This document shows positions 21,663 through 33,317 of a stretch of DNA of 48,659 nucleotides, in pieces. The position numbers and the translations under genes are program-made. Origin of the DNA: Chromera velia. Taxonomy: Eukaryota > Sar > Chromeraceae. Numbering within the stretch: position 1 is the stretch's first letter; each line of letters starts with the position of its first letter. The stretch lies in the NCBI GenBank assembly GCA_018398765.1, contig JAHBMJ010000305.1, positions 1-48,659 on the forward strand. Reading direction: 5' to 3'. The notes under the pieces were generated by a model, which saw nothing but the letters and a program-made list of their open reading frames with translations, was not told the origin of the DNA and did no database searches.

Positions 21663-23071
21663 TTAACAATGAGCGGAGTATAAAAGAAAAAAAAAGACCA
21701 CAGAAGACAGATTCAACTGATGGATTGCAGAATTATGTCAGGAAGGGAAGAAGGCGCTTTTCTCTTCTCTAGATGATGAACCAATGTTTGACAAACCCAA
21801 TATAGATAAATGCACTTCTCAAACTCATAAATGAATTCATCGATCGGATTCCGTGTGTATGCCCCTTTTTCCCCTTCAAGCTCCTTTGAGAAGTATATGT
21901 GTGAAAGTTTTTTCTTTTCCAGCATGCTTCATGATGTAAATGGTGCGTAACCATCTTGACAGGTGTTTGACTATCTCAATAGACTCTCCCATCTCTTTTC
22001 TTTATGGACAACACACAGTTGTCTCTATCCTCTAACCCCCACTCTTCTGACGTGTGCACATACTTTGCTGTCTGCTCATCTAGCAGACATGTAAAACACC
22101 AATTTTGGTATGCTCAATTTGTTACCCCTAACAAGGGTTCCCCTCTTTTTTTGTGATCGACAATCAATGGTTCTCCTAAATTCGTTCTCTACTATTCGTC
22201 TACAATGTCATATGCTTTTTACCCCAGATCTTTCAATTTCTTCAACAATATAGGTAGGTAGAAAATAAAGCTAGAGGTGCCCCTAGATCACTATGACGCA
22301 GTGCAAACATCCTTTTCTGTTGCTGTTCATTCTCGCTATATATGCCCACCTTCATGAATGTGATGGTACATCTGATCAGAGTTATTAACTCTTTGAGAGA
22401 CCTTTTTGGAGCTTCTCGATCTGTGTGTTACATCAGGCACTCTTTTGTTTCCACCACTCCAGTTTGGTCGAGTTTTCGTTTTGAGTTTTGCATGATTTTT
22501 TGAAATTTTCAAAATGTCCAACGTTAGAATTTTTTGAGTTTTTGAGTTTCAGTTAGATTTTTTGAGTTTCAGTACCAAGTGTGCCCAGAGCAGAAATGAA
22601 AAAGAATTCCGTGTGACCTAGCTGTCATATAGTGAGAAGGTCGATCATATGGTCGATCCTTCTCAACATTCCTTAGTCGATGGAACTCTAGAAGATGAAA
22701 CACACCTTCCCCGTGCCATCCACGGCACTCACCCGGCCCTTCCCCGTCTATATCACCGTCCACCCTTCCGCACTTCCAGATCGCTCCGACTGAACTTACG
22801 TTACAGACTCCGCTCCGCTCCGCTGGAACTTCCACTGAAAGGGCCCTGTTTCGATCATAGCACACACAGGAAGTTGCAAGCACTACACCGCATCTGTTTG
22901 GCGTGCTCCTGTGCACAGCCACCGAGGAAGTAGACGATCGATGCCTCGCCGTGCCTCAAAAAGGGGGACGAAGACCGAGACGGCGGATCACCGTCTCTGG
23001 GTTGGACCGGTGAGTCGGTGCTCTCGCGGCCGAGAGATTAAATATACAGTTGCAAAGGGAACAGACAGATA
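21663..23071. other. Intergenic region upstream of the ankyrin gene
   Basis: The left part is AT-rich with no gene seen. From about 22630 the composition becomes richer in C, with short frames on both strands, none with a convincing motif or splice context. The last few hundred bases should hold the promoter and 5' UTR of the ankyrin gene. No TATA box or other element stood out. Confidence 0.4.
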
Positions 23072-26000
23072 ATGAATTTGACAGTCGAAGATTTGCAAAT
23101 GGATAGAAGCAAACCGAGCCGAAAGAGTGCAAAGTTTGTAGAAGCATTGGTATGCCTCAAGACAGCACAAGCTGAATAAAGATGTGTGCCCCTAATGCTC
23201 TCTGCAACTCATCCTGAGGAACGTGCGGAAGTTCAGGGTGGTCAGTTTCTTTTGCCTGTCGTGTAAATTTCTGTTGCTCTTCCAATCTGGCAATCAAAGA
23301 TGCGTCTTCTCGGCTTCTTGATTTGCCCCAGTGTTCGTGACGTGTCCGTCCAGCAGTGCTGCACATTTTGCAGTCCCGCTTCTTGACCTCACGGGTGTCT
23401 GATTTCACCAGGCCAAGGCGGCAAACTGTCCATGCATTTGTGTGCAGGTGCCATTGGAGCATCTACGAAGTGCAGTAGAGAAAGCAGAGCGTGGGGGGAA
23501 GGGGAATGACCTCTTGCTGCTCGTCCGACTAGGCGCAGACTTGAATGCCCCTGACGTAAGTTCATGTCGTGACGCAGGTTTGTGCATGCTCCCCTGCGTG
23601 CAAATGCAACTGCACAAACGTAGCAAGGCAAAAGCAGGTCTCGCGCCCCCCCCTGCCCTCTCTCTTTGTGTGTTTGTGTAATTCGTGTGGATGCCTACGT
23701 GTTTGTCTGCATTGGATCCCAAACTTCCTTCCTCTTAATTTTCGATGGATGGATGCTCTTTTTCTGAAGAGATTATACATCAAAATAAACAGTAGAGATA
23801 TCTGGGAATGCAGTGTTTCAGAATGAATTCCTTGATGCTCCCGGTATGTCCCCTTTGAATGCTCTGCTGCTCCTTCCTCTTTTTGCAGGACGACAGTGGA
23901 GAAACAATTTTGCACTGGGCTGCACGGAAAGGTTTGGGGAAGGCTGCCAGACGGCTGATGAACTTTGGCGCAGAGGTGCAGGCCAACTCAAAGGTGGGTC
24001 ATTTTTCTTTCAACCGAGGGGGCATGTTGGAGAATTGGGGAGGATAGGGACTGTATTATCAGGATGCCCTGGGCAGACATTTCACCGTCACTCCTGCATT
24101 CACAGGCCAGGTCAATGGACCAATGCATGTACCACGGGGCTGGTGGCGGCTCAGTATGCGGATTTTTGAAGATTCTTTGTGCTGTTGGGACAGCAGATGC
24201 GTGTAGGTACCTGCGACTAGCAGCTTTTTCTTTTACAGTTCCGCTAGCGGAATGGTGTTTTTTGTATGTACGCAAAAACAAACCTGTATGTCCTTTCGAG
24301 TGAGACACCTCCGTTGAAGCATTCCTTCCCCTATCGGTTGGCTTATCTTCTGTCGGTTTGTTCGCGTGCAGACGAAGGCCACGCCCCTGTTCATCGCCTC
24401 TCAGTATGGACAAACGGACGTTGTGCGTGCCCTGCTGAAGGAGGGGAAGGCGAACATCGACGCTGCCATCAACGTGAGTGCATGGGAGGGGGGGCAGTGA
24501 GGGTCGTGATGGCGGGAGGGAGGAGTGAGGGGCTGTTGGAGAGAGCGTGATGGGTCTCGTTATGTCCATGCATCTTTTTCTCTCGTGCCCGCGCATGTGC
24601 GTGTGCGTGCAGACCGGGGCCACACCATTGCACGCAGCCGCCGTGAATGGCCGATTCGAAACTGTCGTGTTCCTCGTGAAAGAGGGGAAAGCGAACGTGG
24701 ATCAAACTGCAAACGTGAGTTTTAGGCGCATGACGCTGAAAGGATCGGTTCCTGTTTCAGACTTATTTCTGTCGGTGCGCTTGAGATCATTTGGAGCATT
24801 GCTTGTTGTTGTTTCACCTTTCTCTTCTCTTCCTGCGCTTCTTTGGACTTTTGCTTCCTATATGGTTAGTTTGTGTTTCTGTTTCTGCTCCCGAAAGACA
24901 GCAAGTGTCCGATCAGTTTTCACACCCAGTTTTCCCCTCGTATATTGATTTCTCTCTTCGTCTTCCTTCTTCTTCCTCTGTCTGGTGCATGCATGGACGC
25001 AGAACTCCTCTGTCTGGTGCATGCATGGACGCAGAACTCCTCTGTCTGGTGCATGCATGGACGCAGAACAAATCCACTCCGCTGCTCCAGGCAGCCATGA
25101 AGGGCTTCATTCGGATCGTGACGTTCCTTGTGAACGAGGGGAAGGCGAAAGTAGACATCCGAATGGACGTGAGTAGTCACAAGGAAGGAAGGAAGGAAGG
25201 AAGGAAGGAGAGGTTTTGTGTCGGCCTGTGTGCACTCATCAAGTTTCTTTCTTCCTGGATTAGTTCTACGATTGTTTTCTTTCGATCCTTCTTTTCTCTT
25301 TTTTGTTCCTCAGAACGAATACATGCCGAGGGGTCTTTCCACACCGTCTACTTCGTCAGGTCCGACTCAACAAACCGCCGGTCCAAAGAAAGAGACGGAG
25401 TAGCGCGTCGCCCTCTCCAGTACTCGCACATTCGCCACCCTGATGTGAGAGCCTCAGTTCAGTGTGTGTGACTGAGTGCACCCCTACTTGTCCCCCTCAG
25501 TTTGGGTTTCTCCTCCCATCTCTCTCTGTCTAGTTCATCACCGATCATATGGTGTGTTTGTTTACTGCGTGCAGGACGGAGCCACCCCTTTGTTAATTGC
25601 CACCATATTTGGGCACTTCGATGTGGTCTCGTTCCTGGTTAAGGAGGGAAAGGCAGATGTGAACTCGGGGTTGACGGTGAGTCGGTCGGAGTGCGGCGCA
25701 TGAAAGGATCAATCCCCTAGCTCGATCTGTGCTTTGCTTCCTTCCCTATTTTTGGCCTTCATTGGTGCGTGAACTGCCGCTGCCGTTCCCCTTCCGACGG
25801 CTCTGTCCATCTCTCTATGATCGAGACAGACTTTTCTTCTTCCGCTTTCCACTTTCTCCGTTCTCCTAGCTCTCTTGTCCAAAAACTACTTAATTGTCTT
25901 GCCTGCCGATGAAACCGGCGGTGTGTGTTTTATTTTCAGTACATAGCTACCGCTGAACGTTTTCTGTGTGACAGTCTTGCCCCGTGTCTCTCTTGATGTG

Positions 26001-28804
26001 CGCCCGACCATCTCTTCGTCTCTCTTGGTGCAGGACGGCACCTCACCTCTGTACATCGCTGCCTTGAGGGGCTACTCGGACATTGTCAGGTTCTATCTGA
26101 AGGAGAATGCGAAAGTGGAGCGCTGTGACATTGTCAGGAGCTGAAATGAATGAATGAATACGCGGGACGAGACCGCACTCTCAGCGAAGCATTCATTCGT
26201 CCACTCAATTGCACGCCCATTCTGTGAAGGGCCCGGAAAATGAAAAAACGGTCCACTTCGGGATGACAGGATTCTGTCCACCCCGCTTTGATTATTCGCG
26301 TGATGCTGCTGTCTGTCTGGCGGCACTCTTGGGCCGTGTGCATTGATCGGTCGCGTACCGGTTGTGTGTCCTCTCTCCTGACCTGTGTGGAGGAAGCATG
26401 AGGAAGCTCTCTCAGCTTCGCGTATGGCGTTTCAGGTTTCTCATTTCTGGTCTGTCTGTTCTCTGTTTTGCAGAATGGGGCCACGTCTCTCTCCGTTGCC
26501 GCCAAGAATGGCCAGGCTGAGGTCGTGAGGATACTGTTGAAGGAGGGCAGGGCGAAGGTCAACGCAGCTACACGCGTCAGTCCAGTCGTATGTTCGTGAG
26601 GTATCAATGACGTCTGTTTCAGTCAATTTTGGTGTCGCGATTCGGTTCGTGAACGATCCATGCAGCCCTCCTGGCTCACTCAGTGTGCTCAGACGGAAGC
26701 AGCCAGACCGATGCTCCCAGAGTCAGGCTTGTCGTTCTGTTGGTGTCCGTGCAGGTCGGGGCCACCCCCCTGTTCATTGCTGCCCAGAAGGGCGAGTTGG
26801 AAGTCGTGAAGCTCCTCGTGAAGGAGGGCAAGGCCGACGTGGACGCTGCAAATTTGGTCAGTCAGTGAGTGATAGCATGGAAAGGGAAGGGAAGGAAACG
26901 AATGAGGATGTTGACAAAGAAGGGTAACTGCAGTTGAATACGACTCTGTATCTGTGTGTTTGAGGTGATGTGAGGGGGTTTGAAATTCGTCGGTTGTTCT
27001 GGTCGCCTGCTTTGTCTGTCTGACAGACCCGCTCGCATACGCGTTCAAAGTTTGTCGCCTTTGTACCTGTCCGGCTTCTCCGATGTCTGTGTCTGCAAGC
27101 ATGAATGCCTTTCTGATTGCGAGCTCCGCCCTGTGCGATTCACCTTCTCCCTTCGTCCACATGCCTGCAAGCAGAAAGGGGCCACACCGCTTTTCGTCGC
27201 GACAGAGAAGAACCACGTGAGCGTTGTGTCCTTCCTTGTGAAGGATGCGAAGGCGAATGTCAACGTGTCTGTGCATGACCGGGTAGGTGCCCCCCGGTGG
27301 AAATAAATCGTGTGCACAATTGGATCATGGAGTGTCCAGTGTTTGTCTGTATCCACACTTCTTTTTCTCTTTGAATGGTGTTATGATTTCTTTTGTGCTG
27401 CTTCATTTTCCATTATTTTTCTGTGTACGTGGATTTGTGGTGTTTGTTGTCATGACGAGATGCATACCTTGATTTGAGTGCATTTCTTCTTCCACATGTG
27501 CTTCATGCTCTATTGCCGTAATGTTGTTATGCTTGCTCTGCTGCCAGAGCGGATCCACGGACGGCGCAACTCCCCTCTACAGCGCCGCCGAGAACGGACA
27601 CACGGAGATCGTCAGGATTCTTCTGAAGGGAAGCAACGCAGATGTGGAGGCTCCACGCAGGGTACGTGAGTTGAGCTGATTGAAGAAGTCGATGCGCACG
27701 ATTCGGTCTGTTTGTCGTCGATGCACAATCATTATTTGATCGATCTGCATGTGCATGTCCTCCCCCTAGCTTCTCCTGTTCCCTCCCTGTCGATCCTCCG
27801 CGCGATTTGTTTTTGTCTTCTGTTTAACAAGAGTCAGGTGACTTGCAAGAAGTCATGCAGATAAGCGAAGAAGAAGGAGAAGAAGAGGAAGAAGAAAGAC
27901 ATTTCGAGCAATTGATCGATTTCCTTCCTTTCCTTCACCTGATCGTCCCCCTGATCGTCCTCGTTTCCTTCTGTCTACCCCCACGCAGCACGGGACCACT
28001 CCATTGCTCATAGCCTGTGAGAATGGGCACTTGGATACCGTGCGTGTGCTTGTGAAGGAGGGGAAGGCGAACGTGGAAGCTCAGCGATACGTGAGCCGAA
28101 AGGGGAGGGGCAGCGAGCAAGGGGCAGGAGGGGCGGGGGGGATCCTGTTTTTGTATGCGGTGTGAGGCGACTCATATGCGTCTCTTGTATCTTTTTGCAT
28201 AAGTGCAGATGGGAGCAAGGCCGCTGCACGTGGCGGCCGTCAACGGTCACATCTCGGTCGTCAAATTCCTTGTCAAGGAGGGTGGGGCAAACGTCAACTC
28301 ATTGAACGTGAGTNGGGGGGGGGGGGGGGAGTATGGCGATTCTGGAAGAACGTTCCGGTCGGATGCGTATCCTTTGACTCATCTGTCTGTTCTTGAGGAA
28401 TCCACTTCACTCTATGCGCTACTTCATCTGTTTCTCTCTTTATTGACCCAAGCTTGATGCAGGACACTAATGACACCCCTCTGCACGTCTCTTCTACTTT
28501 GGACGTCGCCGAGTTCCTTGTGGGGGAGGGGGCGGACGTGAACGCTGTGGATGAAGTCAGTGTGCATTTATGTTGCAAGACGCACATTTGGAAGATGCGC
28601 GCGTGTTTCTAGAAAAGTGTAGATCGGTGTGAGGGTGTCCGTGCGTACCTTTTCGGTTCGCTGCCAGCTTTGTATCACTGTCTTTTTCATTGCGTCTCGA
28701 TCTCTGCGCAGCTCTTCAGTTGCGCAGCGGGGTCATGCCTGTGTTTTGCCGCTTCTTGCGTCTGTCTGTTCATGTGAATGGCCCCAATTGAATTGGGACT
28801 CTGC

Positions 28805-28839
<35 letters not shown>

Positions 28840-31440
28840 TGAGNGCAGATGGGAATCACACCTTTGCACATGGCAGCCGTGAACGGCCACTCAGAAGTCG
28901 CCTCTTTCTTGCTGAAGCAGAATGCAGACGTCGATGCGGTGACACTCGTCAGTGAGGGGGGGCACTGGTGTGTCTCTCTTCGTGCTTCTGTGACTGACAG
29001 TTTACTGATCCAGCACGCGCGTGACTTATTGTATTGAATGACCCTCCACCCGATAGGCAGCATTGCTCTTCTGTCTTCTGCATGCAGAAAGGGAAAAAAA
29101 AACAAAAAAACAGAAGTAAAAGCAAGCTTCTGTATGCAGGAAGGGAAACAAAAAAAGAAGTAAAAGCAAACTGCTGCATGCAGGAAGGGAAAAAAAAAAC
29201 AAAAAAACAGAAGTAAAAGCAAGCTTCTGTATGCAGAAAGGGAAACAAAAAAAGAAGTAAAAGCAAACTGCTGCATGCAGGAAGGAAAAAAAAACAAACA
29301 AAAAAACAGAAGTAAAAGCAAACTGCTGTATGCAGAAACGGAAACAAAAAAAGAAGTAAAAGCAAACTGCTGCATGCAGAAAGGGAAACAAAAACAGAAG
29401 TAAAAGCAAACTGCTGTATGCAGAAAGGGAAACAAAAACAGAAGTAAAAGCAAACTGCTGCATGCAGGAAGGGAAAAAAAAACAAAAAAACAGAAGTAAA
29501 AGCAAGCTTCTGAATGCAGAAAGGAAAAAAAAAAAAAAAAACAGAAGTAAAAGCAAGCTTCTGTATGCAGAAAGGGAAACAAAAAAATAAGTAAAAGCAA
29601 ACTGCTACATGAGGGAAGGAAAAAAAAAAAAAAGAAGTAAAAACAAGCTTCTGTATGCAGAAAGGGAAACAAAAAAAGAAGTAAAAGCAAACTGCTGCAT
29701 GCAGGAAGGGAAAAAAAAACAAAAAAACAGAAGTAAAAGCAAACTGCTGTATGCAGGAAGGGAAACAAAAAAATAAGTAAAAGCAAACTGCTGCATGCAG
29801 GAAGGGAAAAAAAAAACAAAAAAACAGAAGTAAAAGCAAGCTTCTGTATGCAGAAAGGGAAACAAAAAAAGAAGTAAAAGCAAACTGCTGCATGCAGGAA
29901 GGAAAAAAAAAAAAACAAAAAAACAGAAGTAAAAGCAAACTGCTGTATGCAGAAAGGGAAACAAAAAAAGAAGTAAAAGCAAACTGCTGCATGCAGAAAG
30001 GGAAACAAAAAAAGAAGTAAAAGCAAACTGCTGTATGCAGAAAGGGAAACAAAAAAAGAAGTAAAAGCAAACTGCTGCATGCAGGAAGGGAAATAAAAAA
30101 AGAAGAAGTAAAAGCAAGCTTCTGTATGCAGAAAAAGAAACAAAAAAATAAGTAAAAGCAAACTGCTACATGCAGGAAGGGAAAAAAAAAAACAAAAAAA
30201 CAGAAGTAAAAGCAAGCTTCTGTATGCAGAAAAAGAAACAAAAAAAGAAGTAAAAGCAAACTGCTACATGCAGGAAGGGAAAAAAAAACAAAAAAACAGA
30301 AGTAAAAACAAGCTTCTGTATGCAGAAAGGGAAACAAAAAAATAAGTAAAAGCAAACTGCTGCATGCAGAAAGGGAAAAAAAAACAAAAAAACAGAAGTA
30401 AAAGCAAGCTTCTGTATGCAGAAAGGCAAACAAAAAAATAAGTAAAAGCAAACTGCTGCATGCAGAAAGGGAAAAAAAAACAAAAAAAAACGAAGTAAAA
30501 GCAAACTGCTGCATGCAGGAAGGAAAAAAAAAACAAAAAAAACGAAGTAAAAGCAAACTGCTGTATGCAGAAAGGGAAACAAAAAAATAAGTAAAAGCAA
30601 ACTGCTGCATGCAGGAAGGGAAACAAAAAAAGAAGTAAAAGGAAACTGCTGCATGCAGGAAGGGAAACAAAAAAAGAAGTTAGAGCAAACTGCTGCATGC
30701 AGGAAGGGAAACAAAAAAAGAAGTAAAAGCAAACTGCTGCATGCAGGAAGGGAAAACACCGCTGATGCTCGCCGCCGCGTGTGGCCAAACGGGTGTCGTG
30801 AAGGTCCTCGTGTTGGAGGGCAACGCGGACATGTCAATTGGGTGCAATGTCAGTCAGTGGGTGGGTGGGTGAAGGCGTGGGGAGGGTCGAAGTTTGATTC
30901 TGCGTTTAGGAGAGCTGGTCTGCGTGTCTTGCCACCCATCACACACACGCGCACACGCACACTTGTGTGTCTGTGTGTGCCTGTGTGGATGCCGGGAATG
31001 TCTGCTTGACTTCTCTCTGTTGAAATCAATACTGTTTGGCACACGTTTCGTGTCCTTTCATTTCGTCTGCTCTCTCTGCAATGATTGTCTTTCTTCCCCT
31101 TGTCCCTGAAAGATCTCTTGGCACGTCTGAGCTTCGGTACTCTCTTTTCTTTTTGCATTGAGCCTTGGTCCTCTGCCTGACTGGATACGTGTTTTCTCAA
31201 TTGTCTGTTTCTTTGGCTTGGTCTGACAGGATGTTGGTTGTGCCTGTGAAGACAGACAGAACTGTTCGTGAGTCGTCCTGTTGTTGTTCGACGGTGATTG
31301 AAGTGATGTTTTGTTGCTATGCACGATGCACACGATCTCAGGATTGGACTGCGTACGAGTGTGCTCTGGAGAGAGGACACACGGAGACCGCGAATTTCAT
31401 CGCACAGGCTCGTGCGGAGAGGGTGCTGGATATCGATTAG
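23072..31440 (+). CDS. Ankyrin-repeat protein, 18 exons, about 605 residues
   Basis: Starts at ATG 23072 (first in-frame Met after a TAA at 23039-23041) and ends at TAG 31438-31440. Exon 1 encodes a basic leader (MNLTVEDLQMDRSKPSRK). Exon 2 gives a degenerate first repeat (LRSAVEKAE...LLVRLGADLN). Exons 3-17 each encode one 31-38 residue ankyrin repeat of the form xGATPLHIAAxxGHxEVVxFLVKEGKADV. Exon 18 is a capping half-repeat (WTAYECALERGHTETANFI) ending LDID. All introns are phase 0 at the same place in the repeat, so exons can be lost or duplicated without frame damage. Ankyrin stacks bind other proteins; no catalytic or membrane domain is seen, so the partner is unknown. The model comes from splice signals and frame only. 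Confidence 0.85.
24971..25066 (+). repeat. Triplicated 3' splice acceptor, 32-bp unit
   Basis: Three tandem 32-base units, 24971-25002, 25003-25034 and 25035-25066, each ending GCATGCATGGACGCAG. Only the last acceptor (AG at 25065-25066) joins the ankyrin frame. As 32 is not a multiple of 3, use of the upstream acceptors would shift the frame. Confidence 0.9.
29072..30746 (+). repeat. Intronic array of about 36 acceptor-like repeats
   Basis: The intron between exons 28849-28947 and 30747-30848 is mostly tandem copies of a 42-54 base unit: TGCATGCAGGAAGGGAAA, an A-rich stretch with one or two C, GAAGTAAAAGCAAACTGC. TGCAG ends fall near 29086, 29139, 29181, 29233, 29280 and so on to 30699 and 30746, about 35 intact and one mutated (near 29610). 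Two subtypes (CTTCTGTATGCAG and CTGCTGCATGCAG) often alternate. The last TGCAG at 30746 is the real acceptor, and the first bases of exon 17 (GAAGGGAAAA) are also unit sequence. Long Phe/Leu-rich frames on the minus strand are artefacts of the array. Confidence 0.93.
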
Positions 31441-31503
31441 ATGACAGTCGTCAATAGAGTCGTCATGCAGCCCCTGTAGGGACTCTAGTAGTAGGGAGCC
31501 CTA

Positions 31504-31744
31504 GGGGTGATCCCAATAGTTTTAATTTTTTAAATAAAGTGATGACGCCCCCTCTTTAACTGTAAACTTTAAAATTTTCCCTTTAAACACTTTAAAACTA
31601 CCGTGCAAAGAACGCTAGAAAAGTGCTGTTTTCTTTCAGTTCTAGTTCAAATTTTTCTTCTTTAAGTGTTTTAATGTTTTAAATTATTTATTTAAAGTGA
31701 AATGATCATCACTTTAATGTAAATAAATATATTGGGATCACCCT
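31504..31744. mobile_element. 241-bp TA-flanked MITE after the ankyrin stop
   Basis: TA at 31502-31503 and 31745-31746. Ends are GGGGTGATCCCAATA and, inward from the right, AGGGTGATCCCAATA, with further subterminal pairing around AAAGTGATGA. The interior is A/T-rich. Size, TA duplication and inverted ends fit a Stowaway/mariner-type MITE. It begins 64 bases after the ankyrin stop codon and contains AATAAA at 31533-31538, so it may supply that gene's polyadenylation signal (inference). Confidence 0.8.
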
Positions 31745-31746
31745 TA

Positions 31747-32782
31747 GAGGGAGCCTGTTGTGGTATTTCTTTGACACCAGAGTGGCTGAGCTGCGAGAAG
31801 CGTGCACCTGGATATTGTAAACTAAATTGTTCAATGAGCTGGCTTACTACCCCCCCCAGGCTTAGTAACTTTTGAAATGCTAGAGTAAATGCCGTTCCTC
31901 ATAATTTCATTGGTACTCTTCCGGCCGGCTAGTATAGTTTAAGCAAAGGAAGAAGAAAGAATAAAACAAAGGAAGAAGTGATAAGTGATTTAGTGGTGCC
32001 CTTGAGCACTGCCGCCGCTTTGTCTTGTAGAGGTCGCCCCCGCAAACGGAAGGGGGGTGTGCCCCATCACTGAGGCTCAGACCACACCTCGTGGCCCACC
32101 TAGAATTTCTTCCAGGCCGTTTTCAATCAACCTTTTTATTGCACACACGCGGCTTCAGCCTTTGCATATGACGTTCTTCATACTTTACGTTTCTTTGTTC
32201 ACCAGAAAAGGCATGATCGTCAATTCATTATCACTCACATGATAAGATCAAAATCAAAAACCCCTTCATAGTTACTTTTTTGCTACTTGACAAATGGGAT
32301 AAAAAAGAGAATAGATGAACATCAGAAAAGTAAAAGAAACGAGATTGAAAGATTTAGTTTCTTTTGTTTGTCTCAGGCTAGGCTGTCTGTCTTCCATCTA
32401 TCTGAGCGGGTCGATTTTTCTTTGTTCCTTAACTTCCTTTCTTTTAAAGGAGCGATGGGCTTTGATACTCCTCTCTCTTCTGGTTGGGTCGGACTCCCTA
32501 CTTTTCCGATTGCACACTTAGTGATTGGCGACTCAATGATAAAAAAAGATCTGCTAAAAAAAAGAGATCACAACTGTCTATGCAAGTTCTTAAGCCTTCA
32601 TACTAGAGCTGAGCTTCCAATCGGTTCACCTTTCTTTTCCCTTTTCCGTATTTAGGCTAAGTAGCGAAACCCTTCTCTTCTTATTGGATCTCTTCTTTTT
32701 CCTTTCTTCCACTCAAGATGAGGCCCCCTTTACACAGAAACAGAGAGAAGGGAACAACAACTGTCGCTCTTATCTCACTCTT

Positions 32783-32831
<49 letters not shown>

Positions 32832-32848
32832 TTCTCTCTCTTTCAAAG

Positions 32849-32889
<41 letters not shown>

Positions 32890-33317
32890 CTTCTTTCTTT
32901 CTTTCTTTCTTTCTTTCTTTTTTCTTTTCTCTCTTTTTTTTTTTTTTCTCTCTTTCTCTCTTCCTCATAATTTAAATTTATTGGTACTCTTCCGGTCGGC
33001 TAGTATAGTTTAAGCAAAGGAAGGAGAAGGACTAAAACAAAGGAAAAAACGTTTGCGTTTGAATGAAAAAAAGCTTTTTTCAACTTTCTTCAAAGTTTCT
33101 TGTACGTTCTTTCATTTATGGCCTGAAAAACAGTCAATCAAGGGATGAAAAAACCTAATTAGATAACCTTATCATCATCATCATCATCATACGCCATCGC
33201 CATTGGCCTATAGTGGGCGTCTAGCGTTCGGTAAGATAACCTAGCCAGTAAAAAACTATATATATTTTTTTCAAGTTGCGTTCTATATAATATTTGTATT
33301 TTAAACCTAGTTTTAAG
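31747..33317. other. Spacer with an 85-base direct repeat
   Basis: No gene is supported. Two direct copies, 31895-31977 and 32961-33046, share TTCCTCATAATTT, TTGGTACTCTTCCGG, CGGCTAGTATAGTTTAAG and CAAAGGAAG. The sequence between them is T-rich with short frames only. It might be a small element with terminal direct repeats or an old duplication. Simple repeats include (CT)n and (CTTT)n at about 32775-32965 and (TCA)n near 33170-33190. Confidence 0.55.
32775..32965 (+). repeat. (CT)n / (CTTT)n microsatellite
   Basis: About 190 bases of CT dinucleotides followed by CTTT and T runs, ending at the second copy of the 85-base direct repeat. Confidence 0.95.

Larger units (their letters stand above)
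23072..31440 (+). other. Exon map of the ankyrin gene
   Basis: Proposed exons: 23072-23149, 23448-23555, 23889-23993, 24372-24473, 24613-24714, 25067-25168, 25575-25676, 26034-26132, 26474-26575, 26755-26856, 27175-27282, 27548-27661, 27989-28090, 28209-28307, 28463-28555, 28849-28947, 30747-30848, 31342-31440. Donors are mainly GTGAGT and GTCAGT, with GTATGC, GTAAGT, GTGGGT, GTCAGG, GTAGGT, GTACGT and GTGAGC; nearly all acceptors end GCAG. Seven internal exons are exactly 102 bases. Exon 1 and its GTATGC donor are the least certain. Exon 8 (26034) uses GTCAGG; reading through it meets a stop. Undetermined bases (n) occur at 28314 and 28844, both inside introns beside splice sites. Confidence 0.8.

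Noticed and set aside
22569-22922. 117-codon minus-strand frame upstream of the ankyrin gene
   Set aside because: No ATG at its start, no motif and no splice context; overlapping plus-strand frame is equally long.
28949-30670. Very long minus-strand frames (up to about 570 codons) rich in Phe, Leu and Cys
   Set aside because: They are the reverse reading of the intronic acceptor-repeat array; near-identical units keep frames open. No domain, and composition follows the repeat.
29072-30746. CRISPR-like array
   Set aside because: Units are contiguous and variable in length without unique spacers, lie within a eukaryotic intron, and have no cas genes nearby.
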